A stretch of 64,000 nucleotides of DNA from Zoroaster sp. YZ-2022. Its lineage: Eukaryota > Echinodermata > Asteroidea > Forcipulatida > Zoroasteridae. Where the stretch lies: NCBI GenBank assembly GCA_029582265.1, contig CM055837.1, positions 16,964,355 to 17,028,354 of the forward strand, read 5' to 3'. The notes below the pieces were generated by a model. That model was not told where the DNA came from, searched no databases, and was given only the letters and a program-made list of their open reading frames with translations. Numbering within the stretch: position 1 is the stretch's first letter; each line of letters opens with the position of its first letter. Below are positions 20,411 through 33,093 of this stretch, one piece after another. The position numbers and the translations under genes were made by a program.

Positions 20411-21081
20411 TAAAGGGGGACTGACATCCTTTATTGTGTGTGTACTTAAGGCGTTTTGTAATAAAATATTGTTTTTGAGACCCACCTGTGTCTATTTAAT
20501 CATTGATTTATGAGTACAAGTATTTTAAAACAATGTTTGAAGTGTTTGGTGGAAGCTTCATTTGCATAAGATATGTGACGTCAGGTCGGGAAGATCCGAT
20601 GTGTACATGATGTACATATATACAAACGTTTCACACACGTAGCGTCGATTTCATTTCTTCCGTGATTTTAGTTTCCGGAACTAATAAAATGCCGGGAAGA
20701 TGTGTTTCTGCAGGATGCAGCAACACCACCAAAGACGGTGTTAGCCTTCATCTGTTCCCAAGTGACCCAAAATCGCCGTGATTTGGACGAGCAAAGTTCG
20801 ACTGACAAGAGTAAAGTGGTCAGGTCCATCGGCTCACATAGTTTTGTGCAGCGATCATTTTGAGCCGAGTTTTGAGCCGAATTTCTCTTCCCGACATGAC
20901 GTCACGACAGCTCCTCCGTGCAGGGGCGTAAAAGTGGGGGGCATTTTTACAATGGAAAATAACACTCTCAAAAAAAATAAAAACACAAAACAAAAATTGT
21001 ATTGATCTTTTACTGATATAAAAGAATAAAACGATCACATATTTAACTGTTTGATTTAAATCCATGTCAGTCCCCCTTTAA
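20411..21081 (+). mobile_element. Inverted-repeat DNA element carrying a THAP-like sequence
   Basis: The left end ttaaagggggactgacatc (from about 20411) is mirrored by gatttaaatccatgtcagtc then ccccctttaa (to about 21081). The element is about 670 bases, inside the CEP162 5' UTR intron. Its only recognisable coding content is the broken THAP-type domain at 20690-20905. THAP domains occur in P-element-like and related transposases and in host proteins, so it may be a deletion derivative of an autonomous transposon. Confidence 0.75.
20690..20905 (+). pseudogene. Frameshifted THAP zinc-finger domain
   Basis: The first frame reads MPGRCVSAGCSNTTKDGVSL then HLFPSDPKS and reaches a stop. One frame over it continues WTSKVRLTRVKWSGPSAHIV then LCSDHFEPSFEPNF. 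Together these give the THAP order: C-x4-C, the conserved W, the PS block, then C-x2-H-F. The frameshift lies near 20777. After the domain the frame soon ends, so no linked DNA-binding protein or transposase body is present here. Confidence 0.8.
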
Positions 21082-21246
21082 GTGGCTTCAAGGGAACATT
21101 TTTCAGTGGCATCAAGACTAGGACATGAAATTCCAGGCCTGCATTTTATGATGCAATACAAGCAAACTCCTCTGCCCTGGGGCATCTATCTAGTTAATTT
21201 GTCTTAATTTCACACCATGTATTCTTTCTCTTCTCCAATCAACCAG

Positions 21247-24200
21247 AAATCCTGATGATTAAAGAGTTAATTTCTCTCTGAGCCGGTCAACGGGATCACA
21301 TTCTTGTCAGATGTTGACTACAGCTATCGGTGGAAGATGGCCAGAGCTCCTAAATTTTCCCAACGCCAGCTGGACGATGACTTTGAGAACTTTCTCAAGG
21401 AGGTATGCAGTGGAACTGAAAGTTTAAAAAAAAATTATGCTTCATATATATAATCAAATAACTGCAAGGGAAACTGACTAGGTACATATATTGTTTGCAC
21501 TGAACAAAGAAAATTTACTTGTGTTTTCATCTTAGAGAAAATAATAATTGTCATGTCGAATTTACAAAAGTTGCTGTCCGGCATCTTTTGGTAAATTAAA
21601 AACGTAAAAAAACATGAATAGTTTTCTCAAACCAAACGTGAGCACCTGAGACTCATGTATTGTGATGAAACTTTCACAGGTTATTTTTATGATAAATATT
21701 TCTTGAAATCAACAGGGTTGAAATGAACGTTAATTACAAAAAAACAACACAGTGTCTTCCCTTGAAGTACATAGTTTGTCAGACTTGTTGTCGAGTACTT
21801 TTTCATGAGTATGAGTAAGAGTACAGCAAAATGAACTCACGGTGCAAGTACGAGTATGCATGAGTACGAGTATGAGTACAAATATGAGTACAAGTAGGAG
21901 TACGAGTACGAGTACAAGTAGGAGTACGAGTACAAGTACGAGTACTTGTATGAGTACAAATATGAGTATGAGTACGAGTACGAGTATATGTACGAGTACA
22001 AATACGAGTACTCCAACTCCATAGTTGTAGTCAAGTACGTGGATTTGCCTTTTGAAGTCAATTGGATTAAAAACAAAAATCTCTGATCAATTTTGTTTTG
22101 ACAGTCCTTTTCCGATGACTCAGTGGACTCGGACAAGCTGAACAAGTATTTTGCAAAGTCTAAACAGGAGGAGCAGAAAAAGAAGAAAGAGTCCCAGCCC
22201 TGGTGGATGAGAGACAATGAGGAGGATGAGGATGATTACATTGCCATGGTTTCCAAGAAAGATGGGGAGAAGGCTCCGTCAGGTAGGAAGTGACCCAAAA
22301 TGATAAAATGAGACAAAAATCAAAGAATTATGTTTTTGTATTTCATGACAATAGGTAGTTTTTTCACAGTGCTTCATACATTACGTCGGTGTTTGGGCAA
22401 CATCAAATCATTTGTTTATCACCTGATGCAAAATTTCATTAACCTGTACATATTGTGGTACCTGCTACTATATAGGATTCTAGCTGGCCAATCGTCATCG
22501 GTCAAGCTTGGTGGTCGAGAGGTTAAGACGTCTGCACTAGTAAGCAGGAACTCATGATCCTGCCTGAGTCACCTGTGGATTTTTTTCCACAGACACTTTG
22601 AAAGCACTGAGTATACAATGATTCATACATACATGGGTGTAAGGCAAAAATCAAATCAATTGTTTGTCATCCAGTGCAAAAGTTTCATTTAACCCTAACT
22701 CCCTAGGCCCATTTGCTTACACATAACCATCCTCCAAAATCCTTCAGTAGTAAAGCAAGCACATGACACGTATGCACACATGTGTTTCTAATCTGTGATA
22801 CATGTACATGGCCAGGGACCCTCCCTGCATGCATGGAGCAATAAACAGTGTCCACTGACCCAAGCACTGACCTTGTAATCACTACAACAAACATGGATGT
22901 ACATGTACCATGCCTAATAACCTCAATCCTCCAAAATCCTTCACTTTAGCAAAGAGCATGTAACCTCAATCCTTCAAAATCCTTCACTTTAGCAAAGAGG
23001 ATTTTGGAGGATTTGGGAAGGTTAGGGTTAATTTTTAATAAATAGTTGTGCGTGTGTGTGAGGCATTTTTTGTGGATAGATTTTAATATCATACCTGCAC
23101 TGTAAACAAATGATATGGACAAAACCAAAGTAGACAATAGAATGGCGGCCATCCATAAGTTGTGCACAAATAAAATGCCCAAATTTCTGGAAATACAGGA
23201 TACATCAAGTTAAAATGAGGGTTTGGCCACAGGTGTGTGTGTCCTCTGCAATAATAAGTTTGGTTGAAGAAATCAGTGATTTTGTACAAAAGGTGAAAGT
23301 ATGATTTTTTTTTTGGCGTCATTTCTGTAAACAAATTATGTCAACAAAATTGTAACTGTGTACGCATGTTTTCTTTTCTTGTGTTTTCTTTGTTCATATG
23401 GACAGCAAACAAATGGTTGAAACCCAAGAAACAGTCAACCCCACTTAGAGAAAAAGCAGAAATGTTAGAAAAGACACAAAAAGGATCCTCCCAAAAGGTA
23501 CAGAAATTTATAATATTCGTTTTCTTTGTCACTCAGTCTTTTTTGGTATGTGTATTTTCTTCTGGATCTGTCAAGTAAGAGAAAGGGAATAAAAGTTAGT
23601 CGCGTAGTCTTTACCGCATGATAAAGAATGAGGGTCATGACCACAGAGAATAAAGGACGAAGTCCAGTCATGTACAGGAGTTTTATGCTCATTTATCATT
23701 CACTTTTTTTAAATTGTAATTTCCAGGACCCAGGCGACTCTTCCGATATACCTAAGAGGAAGGTTGATATGTGTAAAGACAGCTTGGAAGATCGTAAGTT
23801 TGAGTTTTTTCATCATCAGGTTTAGGGAGGAAGGCCAAAGTCATGGTACAGCCAAGCCTTTGAGAAACCTGGCCAGGCTGGTCCAGGCCCATGGGCCAAT
23901 ATAATCCCCTAGCTGAGCACAAACGACCCTTTACTCATGAATAGATCTCAAATAGCTCTTATTGTTAACACAGACTTGATTGACACCTCAGCTGTCTTTT
24001 GCTCACAACTGCAGCAATTATAATGGTGCTCTACTTGTCTGGGCTAGGCCCTCCAGGAGCCCAGTTTAGGTTGATTGGTAGGGACTGTTACAGGATTAGG
24101 ACTCACAAAAGACAGATTAGGAGGCCAGGTAGCCCAGGCCCGGCCAGGCTTCTCAAAGGCTTGGCTGTACCATGACTTTGTGGTATTGTGATAGGAGGGG

Positions 24201-27200
24201 CATTGTTAGTGATGTCATTGGCGAACCTTGCTATTGGTTCATGAACTTATTCTTAATCATATTCAAACACCAAATAATTATTGGAGACAGAAGTTCAGAT
24301 GTTTTAATGAGTACGCTCTGATCATTTTGATGGTGTCATGGCATATCTTATTCCAAATCTCTATTTCCACCAAGCATTGCCTTAAGTCTTATTTAACAAA
24401 ATATATTTTTGATTATCTTTTATTTTCAGTGTCTATGGGTCACATGACTGATGACATGCCAAAAGATCGAAGGTATATAATAACAGAATATGGGTATTAC
24501 AAATTGATTTTTACTATTTTCTTGTCGCAATTGTTCTGCCATTTTTTAGGGAAAATATCATCACGATCAACATGGTATGGAGTGTCGTGGTATGGAGTGT
24601 CGTGGCTGAGCGGTCTAGCTTACCGGACTCAAGTTCTGGTGTTAGCAGCAGAATGTGGGTTTGAAACCCAGCCGTGACACTTGTGTCCTTGAGCAAGATA
24701 CTTAACCATAATTGCTTCTCTCCACCCAGGGGTTAAGTGGGTACCTGTGAGGGCAGAGTTGGTTGATTAGCCCTATATGCGCTGTAATGGCAGCAATTGA
24801 GCTGTATACTCCCCAGGGAGCTGAGATGGTTTCAGGAATGATTTATGAGCCTTATGAGCCTTATGAGCAGGGGTAATAATATAATGCGCCTTGAGCACCA
24901 CTCAGTTGGTGGATACGTGCGCTATATAAGTCCACACATTATTATTATTATTATTATTATTATGGAATCGGGGTGCTAGTTTTAGATTAACTCAGTGACT
25001 GAAAATAATACCCCACGTGATATGGTCTTATTATCATTGCTGCTGCATAAATGATCCAGTAATTTTTAGTCACTGTGTTCATCTTAAACTAGGACACCGA
25101 TTCCATGCCCAGAGGCCTCTCCTTTTGGCACCAAAAGGAGAGGCCTCCTTGCATATATTTTAAGTAAGTAAATTACCGTCAAATACGCGAAGTCTTCCGC
25201 AGAATCCGGAAGAGTTGGCAGCTCTCCATGCCCTGTTGAAAGTCTGCTCTATGTCCCTTTTAAGCAGAAAAATATCAAGACCTTGTGCATCAGTCCGTTT
25301 TACAGTGTCACGAATGGGCCAAATCCATTGTTCTTGGAGTACTATGCCGCACAGTGGACTAGGTTATTACACGACTGGCACACTTCAAGTATATAATAGA
25401 CTGTTATTACAAATTTATTCTGTCCTTAGATGAAAACAAATTTTTCTAGGATCTAAATGTCTTTCAAGTGTTTATGGTACATTTTTGAAGGGATTCAAAT
25501 TTTTAGTTTTTTTCTTTGTAAAAATTGTAATGAGTTCCGCCTTTTTACCACAGTGGGGTACTTCCTTCGCAAGCCAGCTTTGACGAAACTCTAAGTTTCA
25601 CAGGTAAGAACTTGAAAGTTTTTAGACTTGTGTGTGACATGAACTTGAGTCCCAACTCGAGTCTCAATTTTTTAGTGAGTTGGACTTGTTCCAACCCACA
25701 ACAAAAATTTTCAGTCACTGTGTAACAATGACTCGGACTCGACCCTTAGGAGTCCCACTCGATGTCTGTTACTTGGACTTAAAGCCAAATTGACCTCTAA
25801 AATTTAAAACGATTTTTAAACCCAGCATATATAGGTTCTTGAATTTGACAAATCCCCTTGGAAAAAATATAACAATCTTAATAACTGATGATTATGATAA
25901 AATAGGTACCCTTTACATACTGAGATCGTAGTCGTCTCAATCCAATGTTTGGTATTCTTGCGTATTATTGTGTAAACAACTCATGACTCAGATTTGGATC
26001 TATGTAACTCATGACCCAGACCCGACCTTCATAACTCGCACACTGATGACTCGGACTTGAGGTTTAAGGACTCAAAAACACGTCGGACAGTTTTGGAAAT
26101 TAATCATAACATGCCAAAAACCAGAATTCAGCTGAGCAGAAAATACAGCAAAATTGGGTAGTGCATGAGCTAGTTTCAACTGCCCAATTTATAAATTTCT
26201 CATCCCAAGGTAGCAAGGGTTTAAGACAAATATCATTGTCTAAACTACCTCCCTTTATTATTTTAAAAACTCTTTCAGGAACAGGGACTTCTCAAGGGCT
26301 GACACCGGCCTCCACTGGACCGGGGATAGACACTTTAGAGGAGCAGGCAGACAAGGAACGCTTCTTCAGAGAGCTTGAGGCAAAGCGGGGAGGTAAGGTG
26401 GACTACCGTAAACTCATCAAAGAAGCTGAGATGTCTAATACTATGGGTAGTATACAATCGGCCAACCTGTCCCATACGATGGGTAGTATGCCATCAGCGT
26501 ACATGGGGTGAGTGAAGACATATGTGATGTGATCTGGGAAAACCCTTCACATGGTGAAATTTGTCATTTTTGTGTTATATACATCAAATTAACGAGGACA
26601 CTGTGTTGTTTTCAAAACTGTTTTATTCATGATTCTAGGTTGTCTATAACTTGAGTTATGCTCTCGGGAAGTTATAGCCGCCGCTGTCCTTAAAAAACAA
26701 TGGCGGAAACGAAAAACAAAAGACGGCTTTTTAATTATCTGTCATCATAAAACTATACATAAAACGATGGAATTTTTATTTAAAAAGAATGATCATTTAG
26801 ATATTAACAATTAAAATGGTAACAAAAACTCAAATTGTCAAACAAAAAATTGGGGGACTATTTTGCCATTATCTTCAAAACAAGTTCGCTGACATCCGAC
26901 AGGTTTTTCCAGATCGCATCACATATTATTAAAGGGACATTATCGGCACGATTAGAGCAGACTTTCAACAGGGCATGGAATCGGTGTCCTCGTTTAAGAT
27001 AAACACAGTGACTGAAAATGACTGGCTCATTTACATGTATGCAGTGGCAGCGATAACATAACCTTATTTTGTGGGTTATTATTTTCAGTTACTGAGTTAA
27101 TCTAAAGCTAACACTCTGATTCCATGCCCTGATGGTTATGACAATATTGTCCCTTTAAGACAATTAGGTTTACAGGTAATTTCTGTCTTCAGGAGGATGT

Positions 27201-30200
27201 TTGCTCTCTCCTCCTGAAGAAGCGCAGAGCACACTGCTCAAATTGTCGGGAACTCTCTTCACTACCAGTTCTTTTCAGAACCACAACACTTCTTACAAGA
27301 AGAGATTACTACAAACCTAATTCTCTTATCCTATCCACCATGGACACTATTATCCATTTTAAAACCTTATAAACATTTGAACAGATTTACTCGTAAATTT
27401 TAAAAGAAAATTTCTTAATTGTGATAAAATAGTTTTTATACGCACGATGTGTCTGTTTATTTATCGAGTAGAAGTGCCGTTGAAATATGTTCAGTATATA
27501 AGTTTCACTGATAACTTCAAATGCGCATTGTTATTTCTTTTTGTAGTACTGCAGATGAGCATAGTAGCCCATTTCCATTCAAACAAGACCCTGGAAAGGA
27601 GGAAGCTTACAAAGACGACGATTATGCTGATGAAACACCACCAACTGCATCTGAAACCTCACCCACCCAACCCACGGTCCATCCCTCCAGACAAATGGCC
27701 ACTCCCAAAAAGGGCATGCTCTCTAAAGTTGCCCTGCTCGAGACGAGTGATTCCATGTTCAATGCTTCAGGACTTGCAGGGGAGGCCACTTCAAAGAGAG
27801 GGGGAGGGGATATGAAGATGGCCGACACCAAGAATTTGACTCTGGGAAGCACAGGTAAGAGCTGTCGCTATGGTAACAAAGGAACACCTGGCAAAATGTC
27901 TTGTTAAAGGGAATAATAGTTTGATGCTTGTCTTTACCGCATGTTAACCAGTTCGCGTCGGGAATAAAAAAAAAAATTCTGGGCCCCTGTGCGGGTTTCT
28001 TTTTTCCACACACACGTTAATGGAAGCTTCCACAGCGCATGGCCACGTCTTCCGAGCATGTCACTGTACACGCGTGGCTCAACCGAGCATGCACACAAAT
28101 ATATCGGAGTTTCCTATGGCGTGTTTAGACGCTCTCAGATCCGTGGTGCAAAAATATTGTGTGTATACATGGCCTCCGACACGAACTGGTTAATAACTGG
28201 TTTTGGGTGTGGTCACGGGCGATAAGCGGCTTGGTCCTTATTGCCAGGTCATTAACCTGCATCATGGGAAATGTAAAAAAAAAAGATTTTGCTAAAGTCT
28301 TTAAGTAAAAAAAATGAAACAGAATTTAATGAAATTTGGCGTAGTGAACAAAAACATTACATACAATAAAATTGTAATTTATGATTGGGGTGTCGTGGCC
28401 GAGCTGTCTAGCTTACCGGATTCAAGTTCTAGTGTTAGCAACATAATGTGGGTTCGAATCACGGCCGTGACACTTGTGTCCTTGAGCAAGACACTTAATC
28501 ATAATTGCTTCTCTCCACCCAGGGGTTAAATGGGTACCTGTGAAGGCAGAGTTGGTTTGCTCTATATGCGCTAGAAATGGCAGCAATTGAGCTGTATACT
28601 CCCCAGGGAGCTGAGATGGTTTCAGGAATGATTTATGAGCCTTATGAGCAGGGACAATAATATAATGCGCCTTGAGCACCACTTAGTTGGTGGATACGTG
28701 CGCTATATAAATCCACACATTATTATTATTATTATTATTGCAATCACCTGATTGAACCAGAAAATACTCTTGGGAGAATTTGACATCAAATTTTTAAAAT
28801 CAATCAAATATTACAAAAACTCGGAACTCTTGATCCCAAAAAGATAAATTCTAAATTTGTTTATGATCGTAATAATTCTCGAAGTTTTGTAGCTATCCAG
28901 GCCAAACAGGAAGTTCAAATTGAACGTATTCTCATGCAAAATTGGTGTCTCTTGAAGTTGAAATTGATAATGTTATAATAATAAAATTCTGACATTTTCC
29001 AAAAATATGATTGTGATCAATGATCATTTCATTGAACCGAACACCATGTGTTTGTTCCAACAAACACTTAAGCTCTAGTTTTGTCAGAAAAGGGTAATTG
29101 TCATCTGGCAGCTTTTTGTAAAAAATAATTTTTTTCCAAATTATTAACAATTGTGAACACACTTTCACAGGTTCAGGCCTCCCAGCGAATCCTATAAAAC
29201 CTATAAAACCTATAAAAACCTATATTTCAAAATGGGAACCTTTATTTCCCCAAAAAAAACCTATATTAACCTATAAAAACCTATATTTTTAATCTCCTGC
29301 AACACATTTTCAACTTCCCCATAAAATCCTCATGGCTTTGAAGAAAAGTTACTTCCTAGGTATAAAGAGATGGAGCCAAAACAGTAGCCAAACTGTAACA
29401 TGTGTACTGCTGTTAGATTTTCTGCCGGACAGGGTCTGGGGTAATGTACTTTGTTGCAAAAATTACTCAGAAGGTAGGCAATTTACCAAAAACTTGTTAC
29501 TTAACTGCATGATCACGGGAAATAACCTATAAAAGCCTAAGAACCTATATTTTGCTTAAACCTATTTAAAAAACCTATATTTGGTAGATTAGGCACTAAT
29601 ATATTTCTTGAAAACTAGAGGGTTATTGAAATGAATGTACATTACCAAAACAATGTATTGAGCTGAAACTTTCACAGGTTGGTTGTTTAACATTTTTATT
29701 TACATGAAGTGAGCAACGGATTTGTGTTCTGATGGCCGAGTCGTCAGAATGTGGGTTCGAATCCTGGCTGTGACCATGGTGCTTGTGTCCTTGAGCAAGA
29801 CACTTTACCATAATTGCTTCTCTCCACCCAGGAGTAAATGGGTACCTGTGAGGGCAGAGTTGGTTGTTGTGTTTGATTAGCCCTATATGCGCTGTAATGG
29901 CAGCAATTGAGCTGTATACTCCCCAGGGAGCTGAGATGGTTTCAGGAATGATTTATGCGCCTGATGAGCAGGGGTAATAATGTACAGTGCCTTGATCTAG
30001 TGCACTTTATAAGAATCGTGTATTATTATCAATCGTATATATATTCCCTTTGATGCAGGGTTCCTTGGTGCTGGAACCGCTACTGAAATGGAAGCATTGC
30101 AAGATGCCTTAAGAGCGGCTGCCAACACGCCTACTATGGACTTCAGTGCAACTGGCTCTGGCATCTACAACGTCACTGAAGAAGGTAAAATAATGAAGGA

Positions 30201-33060
30201 CATATCTAGACCACTGACGGCAGCTTTTCAAAATGAAGTCAGGATACCGTAACAGTGACCGCACCTGACTAGGGTTAAAAGCATGGGCAAATGAACATCA
30301 CGCACGGCATGGTGGAATAGGCCTATGATATTTACTGGGCACTTTTTTGTGTATGTGTGAACACACCAGGCATGATATTCTTCCTACTTTTGTAGGAAAT
30401 CCTACCTTTTTGATTTTGAAAATCCTACCATGAAACCAGGTTCCGACTAACGTCAGACCATGGAAACTTTCCTTGTGTATCATTTTATTGTAAATACCAA
30501 GATAAAAAACAGTTTCCTTGCTATACATGGCTATAGAGGTAAACCGCTATACGCTAGTATATGCCTAATGATAATGGCAAACATTTTTCCTACCTTTTCA
30601 TTTTTCTAACAATATCATCCCTGACATACACACAAAACAGTGTTTAAAGCCCACTCTTATCCCTGGGGAATACAACCCCAGGGAGGCCTCTGGGAGTTTT
30701 TTACCCCACGGTTACCCCGGCGTAGGTTCACACTGTCCCCACCCGCGTATTCCCTGGGTCCTTATTCCCAGGGGTTCCACACGCACGTTTCACACAATGA
30801 TCAAACCCCAGGGCAACCGCGCTGTATTTTTTGGCTAACGGAAGTCATGATTATAGCTAACCGGAAGCTCGCAATCTCAGTATGCAATGCGTGTACGTAC
30901 TCGTAAACAATCAAAATGGCTACGCATAACATGAACAATGACGTTGCTCAACAAATATGCATGTGTGTTTTAATTTACGCATATTTGTGTATTTACGGAG
31001 AAAGGGTGCTTATTTGGTACAGGCAACACTGACAGGCAATACTAATTTTACGTCGTCCAAAACAATTTCAAATTTAACCTACTACAAAATCATTAGTTTG
31101 GGAAATTGATAAATTCTTCAAAAAATATAAAGTGAAATATGTTTTCGTTGATATTTGGTTTCTATAAAATACAACAAAACTTTATAAATACTTGGATACA
31201 AATCTGTAAAATCTGTAAGCGCGCATTTCCTGACCTTGATTGTTTATCTCTCTGACCTTTCACAGTTTGTGTTTTACGTTATCTGTTTGCCACGTAAACT
31301 GGGGTAAGCACAACCCGTTTTCCTTTCCCACTAGCCGATATTCCCCCGGGGGATTCTTAAGCCCCCAGAGTTTTATAGCTTACCCCTACTCCAGAGCAGG
31401 GGTGGCTATTCCACGGGGGATGACCATTTGCCGGGGCAGACCGGGGGTAAAGTGATCCAAGTGTGAAAAGGCCGACTGTAACTCCCCGGGGACGCCCCCG
31501 GGGAATTGCCTAGTGTGAAAAGCCCTTATGACTACATGTACGTATGCCCTATGCCCACGGTTTCAGAGAATCTGGGATTACGGTCTGTGCTCGGACAAAA
31601 ATTCAAGGGAAGATTGACAGTTGTTTATCTGAATTACCAATCCAATACCTTATCTTTAAAGAACACTTCCAGTATAAATAAGTTTTGTATCGATGCGGAC
31701 AGTGAAACTAGTCATAGTGTACAGATGACATCATCTATAGGTTGTATATACATGTATGTCTGTGGGACAGACAGACAGACAAACAAGATTTAGGAACTAA
31801 TAGAGCTATCCTCCATTTTGAAAAATGGTTGCTTGTTTTTCTTCACCCCAAAAGTGGATACTATAAGAACACATAACCCTGGAAAGCTTGACTGACAAAA
31901 TGGCGGATAGCAACAGTTGTCAGGTATAGTGTAACCTTATTGGTCAATCCATATGCTGTTTGATTGACAGGCTGGACAGGTGTATTGAGCTGAAACTTTT
32001 CACTTATTGGTTTATTTGCATATTGATTGATCCCCTTGAAATATAAATTCACATTGTTACTTTCATTAACCAAAAGTTTGTATTTCTAAGCATGGCTGTT
32101 ACATGTATTTCCATTTTTGTGTCATTTTCTCTTCAATTGAATCCCATTTTTGGCTACATAACAATCAAATAAAACAAGATCCAATTTATTCAAGTCTACC
32201 AAGAAATGATTTTGTTTTTTATAAATAATTTCTTATCCAGGTTCTGGCACACAGGCCAGGACTGTTGATGACATCATTCGTGAAGTCAATGAAGACAAGA
32301 GGAGAATGCTGGGAAATATTGGCGATATTCCAAGCAGACATTCTAACAGTAGTGATGAAGATGAAAGGTCAGATTCAAAATCCACCAATAAAAAACAGCG
32401 TTTGAAAACTGATGGTAGCTTGGAGTTGGGATTACCTCCAACCAATGAGGAAAGAGGATTTGACTTACAACCAGCCAATAAGGTTGAAGCTCATGGGTTT
32501 GATTTACAGCCAGCCAATGAGAGCAGAGGTTTTGATTTGCAGCCTGCCAATGAGAGCAGAGGTTTTGATTTGCAGCCAGCCAATGAGAGCAGAGGTTTTG
32601 ACTTGCAGCCAGCCAGTGAGAGCAGAGGTTTTGACTTACAGCCAGCCAATGAGAGCAGAGGTTTTGACTTACAGCCAGCCAATGAGAGCAGAGGTTTTGT
32701 CTTACAGCCAGCCAATGAGAGCAAAGGTTTTGACTTACAGCCAGCCAATGAGAGCAGAGATTTTGACTTACAGCCAACCAATCAAGATTCAAGAGGATTT
32801 GACTTACAGCCGGCAACTACAAAAAATGACAGAGCATTTGATCTGCATGCCATCAGTGTGAGTAAAATACAAACATTATGAAATTTCCCTGTAAATGTCT
32901 CTCTGTGTTTGAAATATTGACTAAAAGATGCATATGTGTGATTCTTTATTTTACGTAATTTTGGTTAAATCTGTGCATTGCTGTTTTTCTACTAGAAAGA
33001 AAATAAATTAATTTAAAATATGTTATTTCATGGATAGTGAGTAGGTAAGTGATGATGTAA

Positions 33061-33093
<33 letters not shown>

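Larger units (their letters stand above)
24546..25263. mobile_element. MITE family B, split by a SINE and a second insert
   Basis: The left end is decayed (ttagggaaaatatcatcacg). The body resumes at 24963 (tatggaatcggggtgctag) after the SINE, and the right end atgtcccttttaa is at 25251-25263. A further insert at about 25109-25227 splits ccatgcccatgccctgttgaaag and contains a perfect 16-bp stem. Confidence 0.75.

Noticed and set aside
21837..22217. Minus-strand ORF with YSYLYSYSY repeats
   Set aside because: Translation of the GAGTAC array running into CEP162 exon 2 on the opposite strand.
30640..31455. Proline-rich ORFs between CEP162 exons 9 and 10
   Set aside because: They fall in a CCCCGGGG-rich repeat element without conserved domains or in-phase splice sites.
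32343..32816. Antisense ORFs across CEP162 exon 10
   Set aside because: Mirror-frame artefacts of the 33-bp coding repeat; the sense frame is the conserved one.
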